Positions 8,788 through 18,632 are shown, counted from the first letter of the stretch. The stretch is DNA of 64,000 bases from XYD12-FULL-36-8 sp964391015 (GCA_964391015.1 CAYMKU010000002.1:124001-188000), one strand, 5' to 3'. Notes: a model not told the origin generated them from the letters alone. Numbers and translations: made by a program.

Positions 8788-9388
8788 GATAGGTCCTTTC
8801 AAAGAATTTAATCGCGCCAATAAGCAAGGATTTCACCTTTTCAACAGGAACCATAGTCAACCTATCCCTTACAAACAAGGAAGAAATCCCATGGACGAAT
8901 GACCAAAGAGAGAAAGCCGCTACGTCAACATCAACATTAATAAAATATCCTGCCTCGGCGGCCTGTCTAATATTTAGCTTAAGTAATTCATAAGTTCTAT
9001 CTCCTGTTTCCCAGTTCCGATTTTGCTTGATGGTTTTGACAGGAATATGTGAAATAAACATTAAGTCGTAGTAAAGCGGCTGTTCTATAGCAAACTGTAA
9101 ATATGCCAATCCATGCTCAGCCAACCGTTGTAATGGATCTATAACCTTCTGAACAGCTAGCTGCTTTTTATAAAATTCGTCAAATCCTATTTTGTGGAGT
9201 TCAAAAAATATCTCATCTCTATCTTTGAAGTAGAGATAGATCGTTCCAACGCTGTACTCAATTCTATCCGCAATCTTCCTCATAGTAACGTTTTCATAAC
9301 CTTCATCTGAAAACAATTTTAGTGCGGCAGCGAGAATGATCTCTTGCATTTCGTTTTTTTGTCTATTTTTTCTTTCTTTTGCTCCCAT
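8783..9388 (-). CDS. TetR-family transcriptional regulator
   Basis: A 201-residue TetR/AcrR regulator. Residues 14-60 form the helix-turn-helix domain, with ILAAALKLFSDEGYENVTMR followed by KIADRIEYSVGTIYLYFKDR, which is very close to the family signature; the C-terminal helical ligand domain follows. It lies immediately upstream of the epimerase/DUF6544/membrane operon on the same strand, separated by 52 nt that include an operator-like repeat. A matching repeat lies 12 nt before its own start, so it probably represses both itself and the operon. The inducer is unknown. Confidence 0.93.
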   Translation of the reverse strand: MGAKERKNRQKNEMQEIILAAALKLFSDEGYENVTMRKIADRIEYSVGTIYLYFKDRDEIFFELHKIGFDEFYKKQLAVQKVIDPLQRLAEHGLAYLQFAIEQPLYYDLMFISHIPVKTIKQNRNWETGDRTYELLKLNIRQAAEAGYFINVDVDVAAFSLWSFVHGISSLFVRDRLTMVPVEKVKSLLIGAIKFFERTYQ

Positions 9389-9399
9389 ATCCGAATAAT

Positions 9400-9416
9400 A
9401 ATGAACAGTGTTTATT
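9400..9416. promoter_or_regulatory. Candidate TetR operator, copy 2
   Basis: AATGAACAGTGTTTATT, matching the site at 8771-8787 at 15 of 17 positions. It lies 12 nt upstream of the tetR start codon, a position fitting autorepression. Confidence 0.55.
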
Positions 9417-9527
9417 TTATGATCGCAATTTATTCATAAAGAGGACGGTTTACAAGAATTATATCCTAAGAAAATTGTTCGCGATGAATCAATTTTACAC
9501 ATTCACTTGTGTGGTGATGCATGGATG

Positions 9528-10388
9528 TTATCGCATCAAGATAGCTTTTTTAACTGCAGAAAATTTTCCCACATTCAATTTATAAAAATAGACACCGCTT
9601 GATAGTGAGTAGTTATTAAACTCAACCTCATAAGTTCCTGACGTTTGCTCCTCATTAACAAGCATTTCAATCTCATTTCCGAGATTGTCATAAACCTTAA
9701 GCTGGACAAACTTTGTTGGGGAGTTTTCGGTAAAAGGAATTGTATACTTAATTTTTGTACTTGGATTAAATGGATTGGGATAATTTTGAAATAACTCAAA
9801 TTTACTCGGGGTCACAAAACTATTAGAATTATTTTTCTCAAGCGATGAATTTTTCCCATCTCTTAACTGATAATAAAAATTAATTGGAATTGTAATGTTG
9901 TTAAATGATTCGCCTGTTAGAATTGTCGAAATTTTTCCATTAAAAGTCCAAGTTATCTCTGGATCTATATCAGCAAAAGGTACCGTGTTTTTTAAACTAA
10001 ATTTACCAACGCGCGAAGTATCCTGATGTATAATATCGCTCCCCGCTCTAGATACAAAAACCAATTTTGATTTGCCATCGTTTTTAAAAATTCCAATAAC
10101 CAAATTGGGCGGATTGGTTAACTGTGTCGTGCCCTTTATGTATCCAAATGTAAGTTGTCCCTCATTAGCAATATCTTCATTAAATAGAAAAGAACATTGA
10201 TACGATGTTAAAAGAAAAACCTCATTTGCGCTAGTAATATTAACCTCAAACTCAATGGTATTTTGATTAACCTTAATCACATTTGTTAAGATCATATTGT
10301 ATTCTGTTTGAGAAAAATTAATTTTCGAGAAGAAAAAGATAAAGAAAAATACTATACTAAGAGTGTTCTGCAGATACTTATACAACAT
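9528..10388 (-). CDS. Secreted protein with C-terminal sorting domain and cohesin-like region
   Basis: A 286-residue exported protein. Residues 1-27 are a signal peptide with a long phenylalanine-rich core. Residues 30-165 look like a cohesin-type beta-sandwich (a SYQCSFLFNEDI-like strand, then FVSRAGSD). The last 85 residues are the type A sorting domain, with NYPNPFNPSTKIKYTIP near residue 205 and the ending SGVYFYKLNVGKF..KKAILMR. Such tails direct proteins to type IX-like secretion and the cell surface in this group. The upstream 230 nt contains an open but startless reading frame (see the intergenic entry). Confidence 0.85.
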   Translation of the reverse strand: MLYKYLQNTLSIVFFFIFFFSKINFSQTEYNMILTNVIKVNQNTIEFEVNITSANEVFLLTSYQCSFLFNEDIANEGQLTFGYIKGTTQLTNPPNLVIGIFKNDGKSKLVFVSRAGSDIIHQDTSRVGKFSLKNTVPFADIDPEITWTFNGKISTILTGESFNNITIPINFYYQLRDGKNSSLEKNNSNSFVTPSKFELFQNYPNPFNPSTKIKYTIPFTENSPTKFVQLKVYDNLGNEIEMLVNEEQTSGTYEVEFNNYSLSSGVYFYKLNVGKFSAVKKAILMR

Positions 10389-10920
10389 TGAGCGTGCAGT
10401 TCCTCTCTAAAATATATTTGTCGGTTGCGGAATTACTTACATACCTTTTTACAGGCAGTTTTTCTAACGGCTCGCCTGACTTTGATTTTTCCTTAGCATA
10501 CTTTGAATTGCTTTGAACGATAGATAAATCTTCTGTAAAAGAATTATCCCTCGATTTTAGGGGGTTAGCTTTCGCTATTTCTGCAAAAGCGGAACCGATT
10601 TGATGGTAAATTAAAATAGTTCTAAGCTATTATTGCATGAAAAATAAAATTGATTTAAATCATTGACAGGAGAGTACGAAATGAACCGTGTTCATCTGAT
10701 TCATTCAAAACCCACGACCTCCAAAATGGTTTTGCACCCCGCCATCAAATGCGTGTTTCAAAAATAAATACTTCCAAGACTATTTCAAAGGTGTTTTGAA
10801 ACATTATTTAAATAATTAACTGCCTACAACATATTTTGTTAATGGTTAAAGAAGTGGCGGCATATAATCATTCGTTTGTGTTTTTTATTAACTTTAGCTT
10901 CAATTTTTTCTCAAAGATGT
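10389..10920. other. Intergenic region, possible gene remnants
   Basis: No intact gene seen. On the minus strand a frame stays open from 10626 to a stop at 10378 (about 82 codons, including FAEIAKANPLKS and EKLPVKRYV) but has no ATG, GTG or TTG start, and it overlaps the start of the secreted-protein gene; it could be a 5'-truncated remnant or chance. On the plus strand a 28-codon frame at 10681-10767 (MNRVHLIHSKPTTSKMVLHP) has a good AGGAGAG ribosome-binding site, but nothing supports expression. The rest is AT-rich. Confidence 0.4.
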
Positions 10921-11784
10921 ATGCACACTAAAACAGCAATAATAATTTATCTTTTCTCAGTGATCCTATTTCCGCAATGTAAATATCAATTTAATTTATT
11001 TCCAACCGGCTTAAATTTTATGCCCCTAAAAGCTAACAACCAAGAAGCGCGGGTGGGTCTTCTATACTACGCAGCAACAACTAACTTGAAAGTGGATATA
11101 GGAAATACTGTTGACCTTCTATCATTTCAATCCGTCGATTCAACAATTTGTTTTGCCTCAGGCATTGAGTTTATGGCTTATGCATTTTCAAAAAGCTACG
11201 AAGGTAAGCGTTTGCAAATTTCTGCGGTTGACGGTCTCTTCGGAGGCAATATTTCCTACACAAAACAATCTGATGATCACAAGCTACTTATAAGATTTAG
11301 GATTATTCATAACAGTGCTCATCTTGTTGACGGCAGTTACGACGCCGCGAAAGACATGTGGATTGATGGCAAGAAACCAATTCCCTTCACAAAAGATTTT
11401 GGAGAGCTGACCGTTGCTCATCAAATTTTCTCTGAATTCATTCTGTTGAAATATTATGGTGGTGTTTCATATGCTACTTTGGTCCGCCCCGATAACTTAA
11501 AAAAATATAATTTGCATGCTGGTTTTGAAATAGCCGCTCCATATGTCTTGGGAAAAATATTTGATAATAACATAAATTTGTTTGGGGCTCATCACTTCTT
11601 TCTTGATGGAACAAATAAATATTTTGCAAGCAATCATTTTATGGCAGGAATCAAATTAGGCGACTGGAATAGAAAAGGATTGGCTTTTTATGCGTCATAC
11701 TACAAGGGGAGAGATGTGTTTAGTATATATTACGATAGAAGGATTTCGAAGTTTGGAATTGGATTCTCTATAGATTTTTTCTGA
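10921..11784 (+). CDS. Outer-membrane barrel-like protein, DUF1207-like
   Basis: A 287-residue protein with a signal peptide (MHTKTAIIIYLFSVILFPQC) and alternating beta-strand patterning that ends in phenylalanine, as in outer-membrane barrels. FPTGLNFMPLKANNQEARVG near residue 25 and RIIHNSAHLVDGSY near residue 125 recall DUF1207 proteins. I chose the ATG at 10921 because it begins the signal peptide; a TTG at 10876 is in frame but unlikely. No role can be given. The assignment to DUF1207 is tentative. Confidence 0.65.
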   Translation: MHTKTAIIIYLFSVILFPQCKYQFNLFPTGLNFMPLKANNQEARVGLLYYAATTNLKVDIGNTVDLLSFQSVDSTICFASGIEFMAYAFSKSYEGKRLQISAVDGLFGGNISYTKQSDDHKLLIRFRIIHNSAHLVDGSYDAAKDMWIDGKKPIPFTKDFGELTVAHQIFSEFILLKYYGGVSYATLVRPDNLKKYNLHAGFEIAAPYVLGKIFDNNINLFGAHHFFLDGTNKYFASNHFMAGIKLGDWNRKGLAFYASYYKGRDVFSIYYDRRISKFGIGFSIDFF

Positions 11785-11835
11785 CCCCTAAAACGGATCT
11801 CACTAGTAGAAGCATGTCTCAATCGAGGGTGGTCT

Positions 11836-12813
11836 TTACTGTTTTATCACCCAGCCAAACACCTGAAATATTGGAATGCACTCTGCCGGAATATATAACC
11901 TATCTTCCTGATGAGGAATTTTTATATACTCTTCAGGCTTTAACAAAACATTATTGCCTTCGTCTCTAAGGTCAATCACATATCTATCTGGACTTTTCTT
12001 TCTAGAAATAATTCTCAGTTCAAACGGCATTAGTTTAAGAGGATCGGTGGAATTAAATATTCCCTTATTGCTACTTCTTGCATCAGCAACAAACTTTCTT
12101 GCCTGATGAAGCTTGCCTGCTTTTTTTATTAAGTTCCAAAAGTTTTTCGGAAGTATGTTTTCTTTTGCAAAAGCTCTAACTAGTAAAAACGGCTGAATGT
12201 TCGGCCAAATAAAATATGGCGCTGCCCAACCGGTTGCCAGCTGTCGTTCATTGAAAGAAAGCTTTTTCGCTTCATCTTTGTCTTTTTGATTTCTGAAGTT
12301 ATCCACCGAACTGTTTAAGTAACATAGAAGACGTCCGTAACTATCTAAAAACTCATTGCCAAATGCCATGAAAAAAATAAACGATTTGGAACTTTTTTTA
12401 CTTTTCTTGAAATCTGAAGAAATTATTTTAACTAATGATTTTTCTGCTTCACCTGCAAATGCAGCATGGTGCTTTGAAACGTTTTTGCCATTTCCAATTA
12501 TATTGCTGAAATAATGATACAGGTCTTGCCCAATTGCTAAATTTTCCTTCCATTTACCCGATCTGAAAAAATCATCCCACCTTTTATCCAATAGGTTGAT
12601 AAAATTGCTAGTTCCAGGTAATTGAAAACTAATTTCGGGAGTGTCCACCCCCAGAAATCTTACTCCTAGATTGTAGATCAACCTTGTATTAAGCGTATCT
12701 CCATCATGTACGATTTGTTTGACCGTTCCAATTTTTTTTCCATGAAACCCAAAAGCCGATGCTCCAAGTTTTAAATTTTGCTTATTAACCCAAAGTGATT
12801 TGCTTACAGTCAT
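11836..12813 (-). CDS. SNase-like (thermonuclease-fold) protein
   Basis: A 325-residue protein with a staphylococcal-nuclease-like core. IVHDGDT (residues 34-40) gives the Asp pair, RFLGVDTPE (residues 52-60) gives the Arg, Asp and Glu of the active site, and YGRLLCYL (near residue 160) gives the second Arg. The insert between these blocks is much longer than in the small secreted nucleases (149 residues). There is no signal peptide, so it may act in the cytoplasm. The C-terminal 110 residues are unrecognised. It is monocistronic, with a long upstream intergenic region. Confidence 0.78.
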   Translation of the reverse strand: MTVSKSLWVNKQNLKLGASAFGFHGKKIGTVKQIVHDGDTLNTRLIYNLGVRFLGVDTPEISFQLPGTSNFINLLDKRWDDFFRSGKWKENLAIGQDLYHYFSNIIGNGKNVSKHHAAFAGEAEKSLVKIISSDFKKSKKSSKSFIFFMAFGNEFLDSYGRLLCYLNSSVDNFRNQKDKDEAKKLSFNERQLATGWAAPYFIWPNIQPFLLVRAFAKENILPKNFWNLIKKAGKLHQARKFVADARSSNKGIFNSTDPLKLMPFELRIISRKKSPDRYVIDLRDEGNNVLLKPEEYIKIPHQEDRLYIPAECIPIFQVFGWVIKQ

Positions 12814-13158
12814 GATATCAAATCTCCTTTGTTATAAATGTAGATGAAAAGTTATTTGTCATAATGATAATAGATGATAAATTTTTCCTATAAAATTGTA
12901 TTGAAACATAGATAAAGTTTTTCAAAACCTCAATTTTGAGAACAAGAATTAAAAATTATTTGTAAAATATTACGTTCAAAAACCTAAATCCAATTTATTG
13001 TGCATTTTGCTGAACTTTTAGTCACACCGCTATTTGATATTCGGTTATCTGTTTTTACTGGATACAGTTAAATTTGCTTGCACATCACAAGTAAGTATAC
13101 TTATTTTATAATCAAGTCCTTACAAAAAATTTTAGCAAAATAAATTTAAGGAGATAAT
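12814..13158. other. Intergenic region between divergent genes
   Basis: AT-rich spacer holding the promoters of the divergent SNase-like gene and the membrane-protein gene at 13159. A good ribosome-binding site (AAGGAG) ends the region. No gene, RNA fold or repeat was recognised. Confidence 0.6.
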
Positions 13159-13722
13159 ATGATTCCAGTAGTTTCACTTTGGCTTCCAATTCTTCTTTCT
13201 GCAATCTTGGTTTTTGTCATTAGCTCCATAATTCACATGTTCATTGGTTATCATAATACAGACTTTGAAAAAATCCCCAATGAAGATCAGATCATGGACA
13301 GCTTGCGAAAAGCCAGTATTCCTCCAGGCAACTACGTTTTACCCTATGCGGCAAACAACAAAGAAAGAAAGACACAAGAATTTCAAGATAAAATTAACAA
13401 GGGTCCCGTAGCATTCATAACCACCTTCCCGACCGGGCAATTTAATATGGGTTCAAGTCTTGCCCAATGGTTTGTTTATTGTTTAATTGTCGGGGCATTT
13501 GCTGCCTATATTGCGGGACGGGCACTAGAGCCTGGTGCTCATTATTTATCAGTATTCCGTTTTGTGGGAGCCACGGCATTCCTCAGTTACAGTCTTGCGC
13601 TATTGCAAAACAGCATTTGGTTTAGGAAGAACTGGAGCGCTACATTGAAATCTATGTTCGATGGATTAATATATGCACTATTTACAGCCGGTGTGTTTGG
13701 GTGGCTTTGGCCTGCAGCATAA
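13159..13722 (+). CDS. Hypothetical membrane protein
   Basis: A 187-residue protein with one N-terminal membrane helix (residues 4-32), a cytoplasmic-sized loop of about 70 residues rich in charge, then three hydrophobic segments (about 100-120, 130-150 and 165-185). The loop contains PPGNYVLPYAANN and GPVAFITTFP, sequence blocks I have seen in conserved but uncharacterised proteins of several phyla. The start is set by AAGGAGATAAT before the ATG. It stands alone, with convergent transcription on the right. Confidence 0.75.
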   Translation: MIPVVSLWLPILLSAILVFVISSIIHMFIGYHNTDFEKIPNEDQIMDSLRKASIPPGNYVLPYAANNKERKTQEFQDKINKGPVAFITTFPTGQFNMGSSLAQWFVYCLIVGAFAAYIAGRALEPGAHYLSVFRFVGATAFLSYSLALLQNSIWFRKNWSATLKSMFDGLIYALFTAGVFGWLWPAA

Positions 13723-13863
13723 ATAATTTTCTAAGTATAGATTTTTTCTTAGTTGCCATCATTGACTTGGTGGGTAAATGTTATTCTTTGCTGCGACAAT
13801 GCTTGATCAAAGAAGATTTTTCGACTTGGTCTAAAATTAAATTGTCAAATGGGAATCCAATAA

Positions 13864-14256
13864 TTACTGAACTATTATCGTTCCCGTCATTGATTGATGA
13901 ATATTGCAGAAATATTTAATTGTTCCTGTTTGATTGAATGTGAAGCTAAACTCACCATTTTGCCCCAAATTGCCTGAGTCGAATGTACCTGAGGGCGAAC
14001 CGGGAACCCCACTGGTCACAGTATGGGCAGCGCCATCTTTATTTATCCACTTTATTGTCGTACCTACAGCAACCGTTTTGCTTGATGGGGAGAACGCCAT
14101 TCCACTGATGAAGATTTCATTTGGTCCTGGTGTTCCTGGATTCCCAGAATTACCTACCGAATAGCTGTCATCTTTGCATCCCGCAATAACAAAAACATAA
14201 ATCAAAAGAGAACAGAATATTAATTGACCTCTAGACATTCTGCTTAGAAAATTCAT
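13864..14256 (-). CDS. Cupredoxin-domain lipoprotein
   Basis: A 130-residue blue-copper-type protein. The N-terminal segment ends in the lipobox VIAGC (Cys27), so the mature protein is probably lipid-anchored. A Gly/Pro/Asn linker follows, then a plastocyanin-like domain with the copper ligands visible: His in AAHTVT, and Cys, His and Met in YFCNIHQSM. It should carry electrons in the periplasm or bind copper. The neighbours give no partner, and the gene is monocistronic. Confidence 0.88.
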   Translation of the reverse strand: MNFLSRMSRGQLIFCSLLIYVFVIAGCKDDSYSVGNSGNPGTPGPNEIFISGMAFSPSSKTVAVGTTIKWINKDGAAHTVTSGVPGSPSGTFDSGNLGQNGEFSFTFNQTGTIKYFCNIHQSMTGTIIVQ

Positions 14257-14447
14257 TCCTATCTTCCTTTCGATAATAAACTTATTAACTTTCTTCTATT
14301 CAGTAAGTTTTTTCTTGGGAAAGTGACAGATATTTATATCTGTGCAGATTAAAACAAATTCGAAGGAAAAATACCCATTCAAAAGCAGCTCGTTGTCCAT
14401 TTAATGTTTTTATTAGTAACCTTTATCAAATTTATGACCGTTTGATC

Positions 14448-16832
14448 TCATTTTCCATGCTTTACCTTCACCACCACAAACGTAATATCATCTTCCTGCT
14501 TTGCTTCCCCTCTCCAATTATCGGCTTTTTCACAAAGCCGTTCTATTATTTTTTTTGGATCCAAATGCGCAAATGACGAGAACGATTCTTTGGCTTTGTC
14601 ATAATCCAGTATTTCTTTCTGCTTATTGAAAAGTTCCGGAAAACCATCGGACATTAGAAGCAGAGTATCTCCACTATTAATGACTGTTTCCTTTAACGAA
14701 TATTTAAATTCAGATGTACCTCCAAGTGGCAATGCCTGTAATCGAAACTCCTCAACAATTTTTGTATCACTTCTAAATAAAAGTACCGGCGGCATCCCCG
14801 CAGAAGACAAGCTGACTTTATTGCCATCTAACTTAACCATAAGCATCGCCATAAACAGATTACCAAGATGCATATTTTTAATAACTAAATTGCTCTTGTC
14901 CAGAAAGGAAACTATATCAGTATCAACACTTTCTGCGGTAAAAAGTCCTTTGATTGTGGCGACCATCGTTCCTGCTTTCATACCATGTCCTGTGGCATCG
15001 CCTATGGCAATAATTAATTTTCCATTACCATCATATTTAAAATCATAATAATCGCCACCGACTTCTGTGGCAGGTTTCATGTAAACGGCGATATCGAAAT
15101 TGGGTATTGTGGGCACTTCGATTGGAAGCATAGATAATTGTAAGCTGCGTGCTTCTTCAAGCTCTTTTGTTTTTCTTGCATTATCAGCTTCTAACAATTT
15201 TCGCGTAAGTTCTTCTTCCTTTGCTTTTCTTTCTTGCTCAATAGTTTTTTGCGAAAGCTCTTTAACTTGTGCTAATTGTTTTTCAAGATTCTTCTTTGTG
15301 TCAGAAAATTTCTTTGACAGATTAATTGAAACAGTGATAGCGAGAAAAATTATTCCGTAAACATAAACCAGCCGAATTCCAAATAACGGCTGTGTGACTA
15401 CATTGGCTATTATAAGCACTTGATATACAATAAAAATCATCGCCAGCAAAAATCCGATGCCAATCAACCACCCCCAACTACCTGACTCTTTATTTCTAGC
15501 AGAGTGAATTACTACTCTAACAATTTCCACAGCTACTAAGATTATGTAAATATAAAATGCGTAGTCTGTATATCTGTCTCCAAGAGAAGGAAAAAAGATT
15601 GTTTGAAAAACAGACAAGCTTGAGATCACAAGAAAGAACAAATATCGCTTGGGAATTTTGTTGTAGGAACTAAAATAAACGGTCAGCAAGCCGAACAGCA
15701 TTGAGAGTTGAATTGATATAGAACTAATTATAATAATCGTAATTACATCCAGCATATTGTTAACAAAATTGGTTTGCAGCCCGGTGTAAACCACGCCTGC
15801 AAACGCTAACATACATACCGAATAAAACAAATTTTCTTTTGCTTTGGGATAAAAAACAAAAAGTAAAAAGTGCACCACTGCAAATGCCAGAACGAAAGCG
15901 CTAAAAGCCATTTGATATATTGAGGTGCTTCTAACATTTTCAATTCGATTGGGGATATAAGTATTTAAATCACCAAGATCGGCGCTGAATCCAACAGGGA
16001 TATTATATACTAACATTTCTTCTGCTCTATGATTAGAGTAGCGAACTGCTATCAAATGCTCTTCCCTATCATCAAACAGAATGTGTTTAGGGGTTCTATC
16101 CGTTTGAATGATTTCTGTTCCTTTAGAATGCCCAACCTTTCCTATACTATATAATTGTTTTCCATTTAAATATATCTCTGCCGCACCTGCATTGATAAAA
16201 AGGAAGCCAAATGTTTTGTTCCACAAAGATGAATCAACACGAATATGATTCCTAAACCAGATATTTCCTGTCCACTTCAGCTTTCTAATGTCTTCTTTAT
16301 TTAATTGAGGATTAATTGTTTTCCAGCGGCTGTCATCAAAAGACGGGCTTGCCCAGCTTGAGTCATCGCCAATATTATATTTCCAACCCTCTAACAATTC
16401 GAGAAACCCAGCTTTGTTTGCTAATCTTTGAGGAGTGATAATTATTTTTCGCTGAACTCTATCTCTCCAATTAGGAATTTGGTAAATAAGTGTAGTATCA
16501 TTTCTAACAAAATGTGCGAAATTCGAAAACTCTATTCCGTTTGAATCAACTGCTTCACTGTTCCAATTCCCTCTTGTAAACTTAAATTGAAGCGTGTCTC
16601 CTTTCTCTGCGCTTACCACAAATAACCACTCTTTTTCCGACTTATTCTCCATAAGCTGCATAAAATTCCAGTTTCCCAGTTCATCTGTGTTACCCGTAAT
16701 GTAAACACGTGAGTCTTTCGGCAAAGATTCAACTTCAGCCGTAATGATGATCTTTTTCTGCTGGGGGAGAATAACTGTGTGCACAAGTAATAGTGCCGGC
16801 AGAATAAATATCTTGAAATAGTTTTGTTTCAT
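14448..16832 (-). CDS. 7TM SpoIIE-type phosphatase with CBM20-like N-terminus
   Basis: A 794-residue sensor phosphatase, choosing the ATG at 16832 that starts the signal peptide (MKQNYFKIFILPALLLVH). Domains in order: a starch-binding (CBM20)-like domain, about 25-125, with VYITGNTDELGNW; a galactose-binding-like sandwich, about 140-290, with W..PSFDDSRWK; seven membrane helices, about 300-510; a coiled coil, about 515-570, full of Glu/Lys; and a PP2C/SpoIIE catalytic domain, about 575-790, with EVGGDYYDF and IGDATGHGMKAG metal-binding motifs. Such RsbU-like enzymes dephosphorylate anti-sigma-factor antagonists. It is monocistronic, and no anti-sigma partner is adjacent. Confidence 0.88.
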   Translation of the reverse strand: MKQNYFKIFILPALLLVHTVILPQQKKIIITAEVESLPKDSRVYITGNTDELGNWNFMQLMENKSEKEWLFVVSAEKGDTLQFKFTRGNWNSEAVDSNGIEFSNFAHFVRNDTTLIYQIPNWRDRVQRKIIITPQRLANKAGFLELLEGWKYNIGDDSSWASPSFDDSRWKTINPQLNKEDIRKLKWTGNIWFRNHIRVDSSLWNKTFGFLFINAGAAEIYLNGKQLYSIGKVGHSKGTEIIQTDRTPKHILFDDREEHLIAVRYSNHRAEEMLVYNIPVGFSADLGDLNTYIPNRIENVRSTSIYQMAFSAFVLAFAVVHFLLFVFYPKAKENLFYSVCMLAFAGVVYTGLQTNFVNNMLDVITIIIISSISIQLSMLFGLLTVYFSSYNKIPKRYLFFLVISSLSVFQTIFFPSLGDRYTDYAFYIYIILVAVEIVRVVIHSARNKESGSWGWLIGIGFLLAMIFIVYQVLIIANVVTQPLFGIRLVYVYGIIFLAITVSINLSKKFSDTKKNLEKQLAQVKELSQKTIEQERKAKEEELTRKLLEADNARKTKELEEARSLQLSMLPIEVPTIPNFDIAVYMKPATEVGGDYYDFKYDGNGKLIIAIGDATGHGMKAGTMVATIKGLFTAESVDTDIVSFLDKSNLVIKNMHLGNLFMAMLMVKLDGNKVSLSSAGMPPVLLFRSDTKIVEEFRLQALPLGGTSEFKYSLKETVINSGDTLLLMSDGFPELFNKQKEILDYDKAKESFSSFAHLDPKKIIERLCEKADNWRGEAKQEDDITFVVVKVKHGK

Positions 16833-17117
16833 AATTACTAACCACTGACCTGTTTTGATTGCAATAAAAAAGCGAAATGACAATTTAAACTTACCCAAGC
16901 CAATGGATATTTAACAGTACAGCTTGATTTCCAACTGCTTATTTCTTTTGAGCAATACCATTTCCAGACTATAACAAAATTATATTAGAATTTTTCTGGA
17001 GAAGGTTCAGCCATTGATGATTTCAGCTAAAAGCTTTTGATTTTATCTGTCACTTTTATGCGGGAGCCAGTACTATTTCTTTTAAACAACTTATTCTTAA
17101 TTATTACAGAGGACAAT

Positions 17118-18632
17118 ATGAAAAATCGTTTCCATGTGCTGATCATTATTTCAATTCTAACACTCCAAACAAGGAGCTACTCGCAATTTTGGACATATCA
17201 GGTTTCGGGCACAACACAACACCTTAATGGAGTTCACATGCTTGATTTACAAAATGGATGGATTTGTGGTAATGCAGGCACCTTACTTAAAACCACCAAT
17301 GGGGGACAAAATTGGACACAAGTTTCTGTAACAGGAAGTAATCTCAACTCTATTGTATTTAAAGATGCAAACACAGGTATTGCTGTTGGTGAAAACGGAA
17401 TTATCATCCGGACTACAAATGGCGGCACAAATTGGAGCGTTACAGCAAGCGGTACTACAGAACAATTCAGAAAAATTTCTTTAGGTGCGGGCAACACTTT
17501 TTTTGCAGCAGGTGACAATGGATTGGCCGCTGTCTCAACAGACAATGGAGCAACATGGAACTTGAAAAACTCTGGCACAACATTAAGATTTAGAGCAGTA
17601 TCTTCCTCTGGTGTAAATAAGGTTTGGGCGGTTGGAGAAAGCGGATTAATTAAGTACTCGTCTGATGGGGGAAATAATTGGGCAAATCAAAACAGCGGAA
17701 TAACAAATGATCTTCAAGATATTCAATTTATAAATGAAAATATTGGTTACGCAAGCGGTAACAGTTCAAAGTTTATTTACACAACTAACGGCGGACAAAC
17801 ATGGTCACCTCGCAATTCCGGAATATTTTCTGATCTTTACGGAATATATTTTCAGGATGCCAACATTGGGTGGGCTGTTAGTATCGTAGGCACAATATAC
17901 TTTACAACAAACGGCGGCAGTTCATGGACAAGCCAGCCATGCGGCTCTGCATTTACGTTGAGAGAAGCTCATTTTCTTTACCAGGGAAGAGGTTGGACCG
18001 TGGGAGATAACGGCACAATAGCTATGTATAATAATCCAAATTTTCCCCTTCCTGTTGAACTAAACTCTTTTACCGCATCGGTCACTTACAATGACGTTAA
18101 CTTAAGATGGAGCACTTCAACCGAAACAAATAATAAAGGATTTGAAATAGAACGAAGAAACATCGGTCAACAATCCTCAATCAACAACTCTGGATATGAA
18201 GCCATCGGTTTTGTTAGGGGCAATGGAACAACAACTAATCCATCAAGCTATTCATTTATTGATAGAGGCGTTTCTACAGGTGCTTATAACTATAGACTAA
18301 AGCAAATTAACTTTGACGGCAGTTTTGAATACTATGAACTTGGTTCGGATGTGGTGGTAGGAGCGCCTCATAATTTTTCACTCAGTCAAAATTATCCGAA
18401 TCCTTTCAATCCAAGCACAAAGATAAGCTGGCTGTCTCCTGTTGACAGCTGGCAGACTTTAAAGATTTACGATATACTGGGAAATGAAGTTGCCTCATTA
18501 ATTAATGAATTCAAGCCAGCAGGAAGCTATGAAATTAATTTTAACGCCTCACAGCTTGCAAGCGGAACATATATTTATAAACTGCAAGCCGGAAACTTTT
18601 CTGAGATTAAAAAGATGCTGCTGACAAAATAA
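17118..18632 (+). CDS. Secreted YCF48/BNR-repeat protein with sorting tail
   Basis: A 504-residue exported protein starting at the ATG at 17118 (AGAGGA upstream); the signal peptide is residues 1-22. Residues 25-310 contain at least six sialidase-like Asp-box repeats of the TNGGxxW type (for example TNGGQNWT, TNGGTNWS, DNGATWN, TNGGQTWS), which predict a beta-propeller like YCF48/HCF136. A short fibronectin-like part follows, then the type A sorting domain with NYPNPFNPSTKISW. It is probably surface-exposed. A strong terminator follows at 18658. Confidence 0.9.
   Translation: MKNRFHVLIIISILTLQTRSYSQFWTYQVSGTTQHLNGVHMLDLQNGWICGNAGTLLKTTNGGQNWTQVSVTGSNLNSIVFKDANTGIAVGENGIIIRTTNGGTNWSVTASGTTEQFRKISLGAGNTFFAAGDNGLAAVSTDNGATWNLKNSGTTLRFRAVSSSGVNKVWAVGESGLIKYSSDGGNNWANQNSGITNDLQDIQFINENIGYASGNSSKFIYTTNGGQTWSPRNSGIFSDLYGIYFQDANIGWAVSIVGTIYFTTNGGSSWTSQPCGSAFTLREAHFLYQGRGWTVGDNGTIAMYNNPNFPLPVELNSFTASVTYNDVNLRWSTSTETNNKGFEIERRNIGQQSSINNSGYEAIGFVRGNGTTTNPSSYSFIDRGVSTGAYNYRLKQINFDGSFEYYELGSDVVVGAPHNFSLSQNYPNPFNPSTKISWLSPVDSWQTLKIYDILGNEVASLINEFKPAGSYEINFNASQLASGTYIYKLQAGNFSEIKKMLLTK

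Noticed and set aside
9379..9585. 68-codon plus-strand reading frame overlapping the tetR start and the secreted-protein stop
   Set aside because: It lies antisense to two genes, has no ribosome-binding site and contains the operator-like repeat.
10681..10767. 28-codon gene with a strong ribosome-binding site
   Set aside because: Only the ribosome-binding site supports it; no recognisable sequence, so it is listed as part of the intergenic region rather than a gene.
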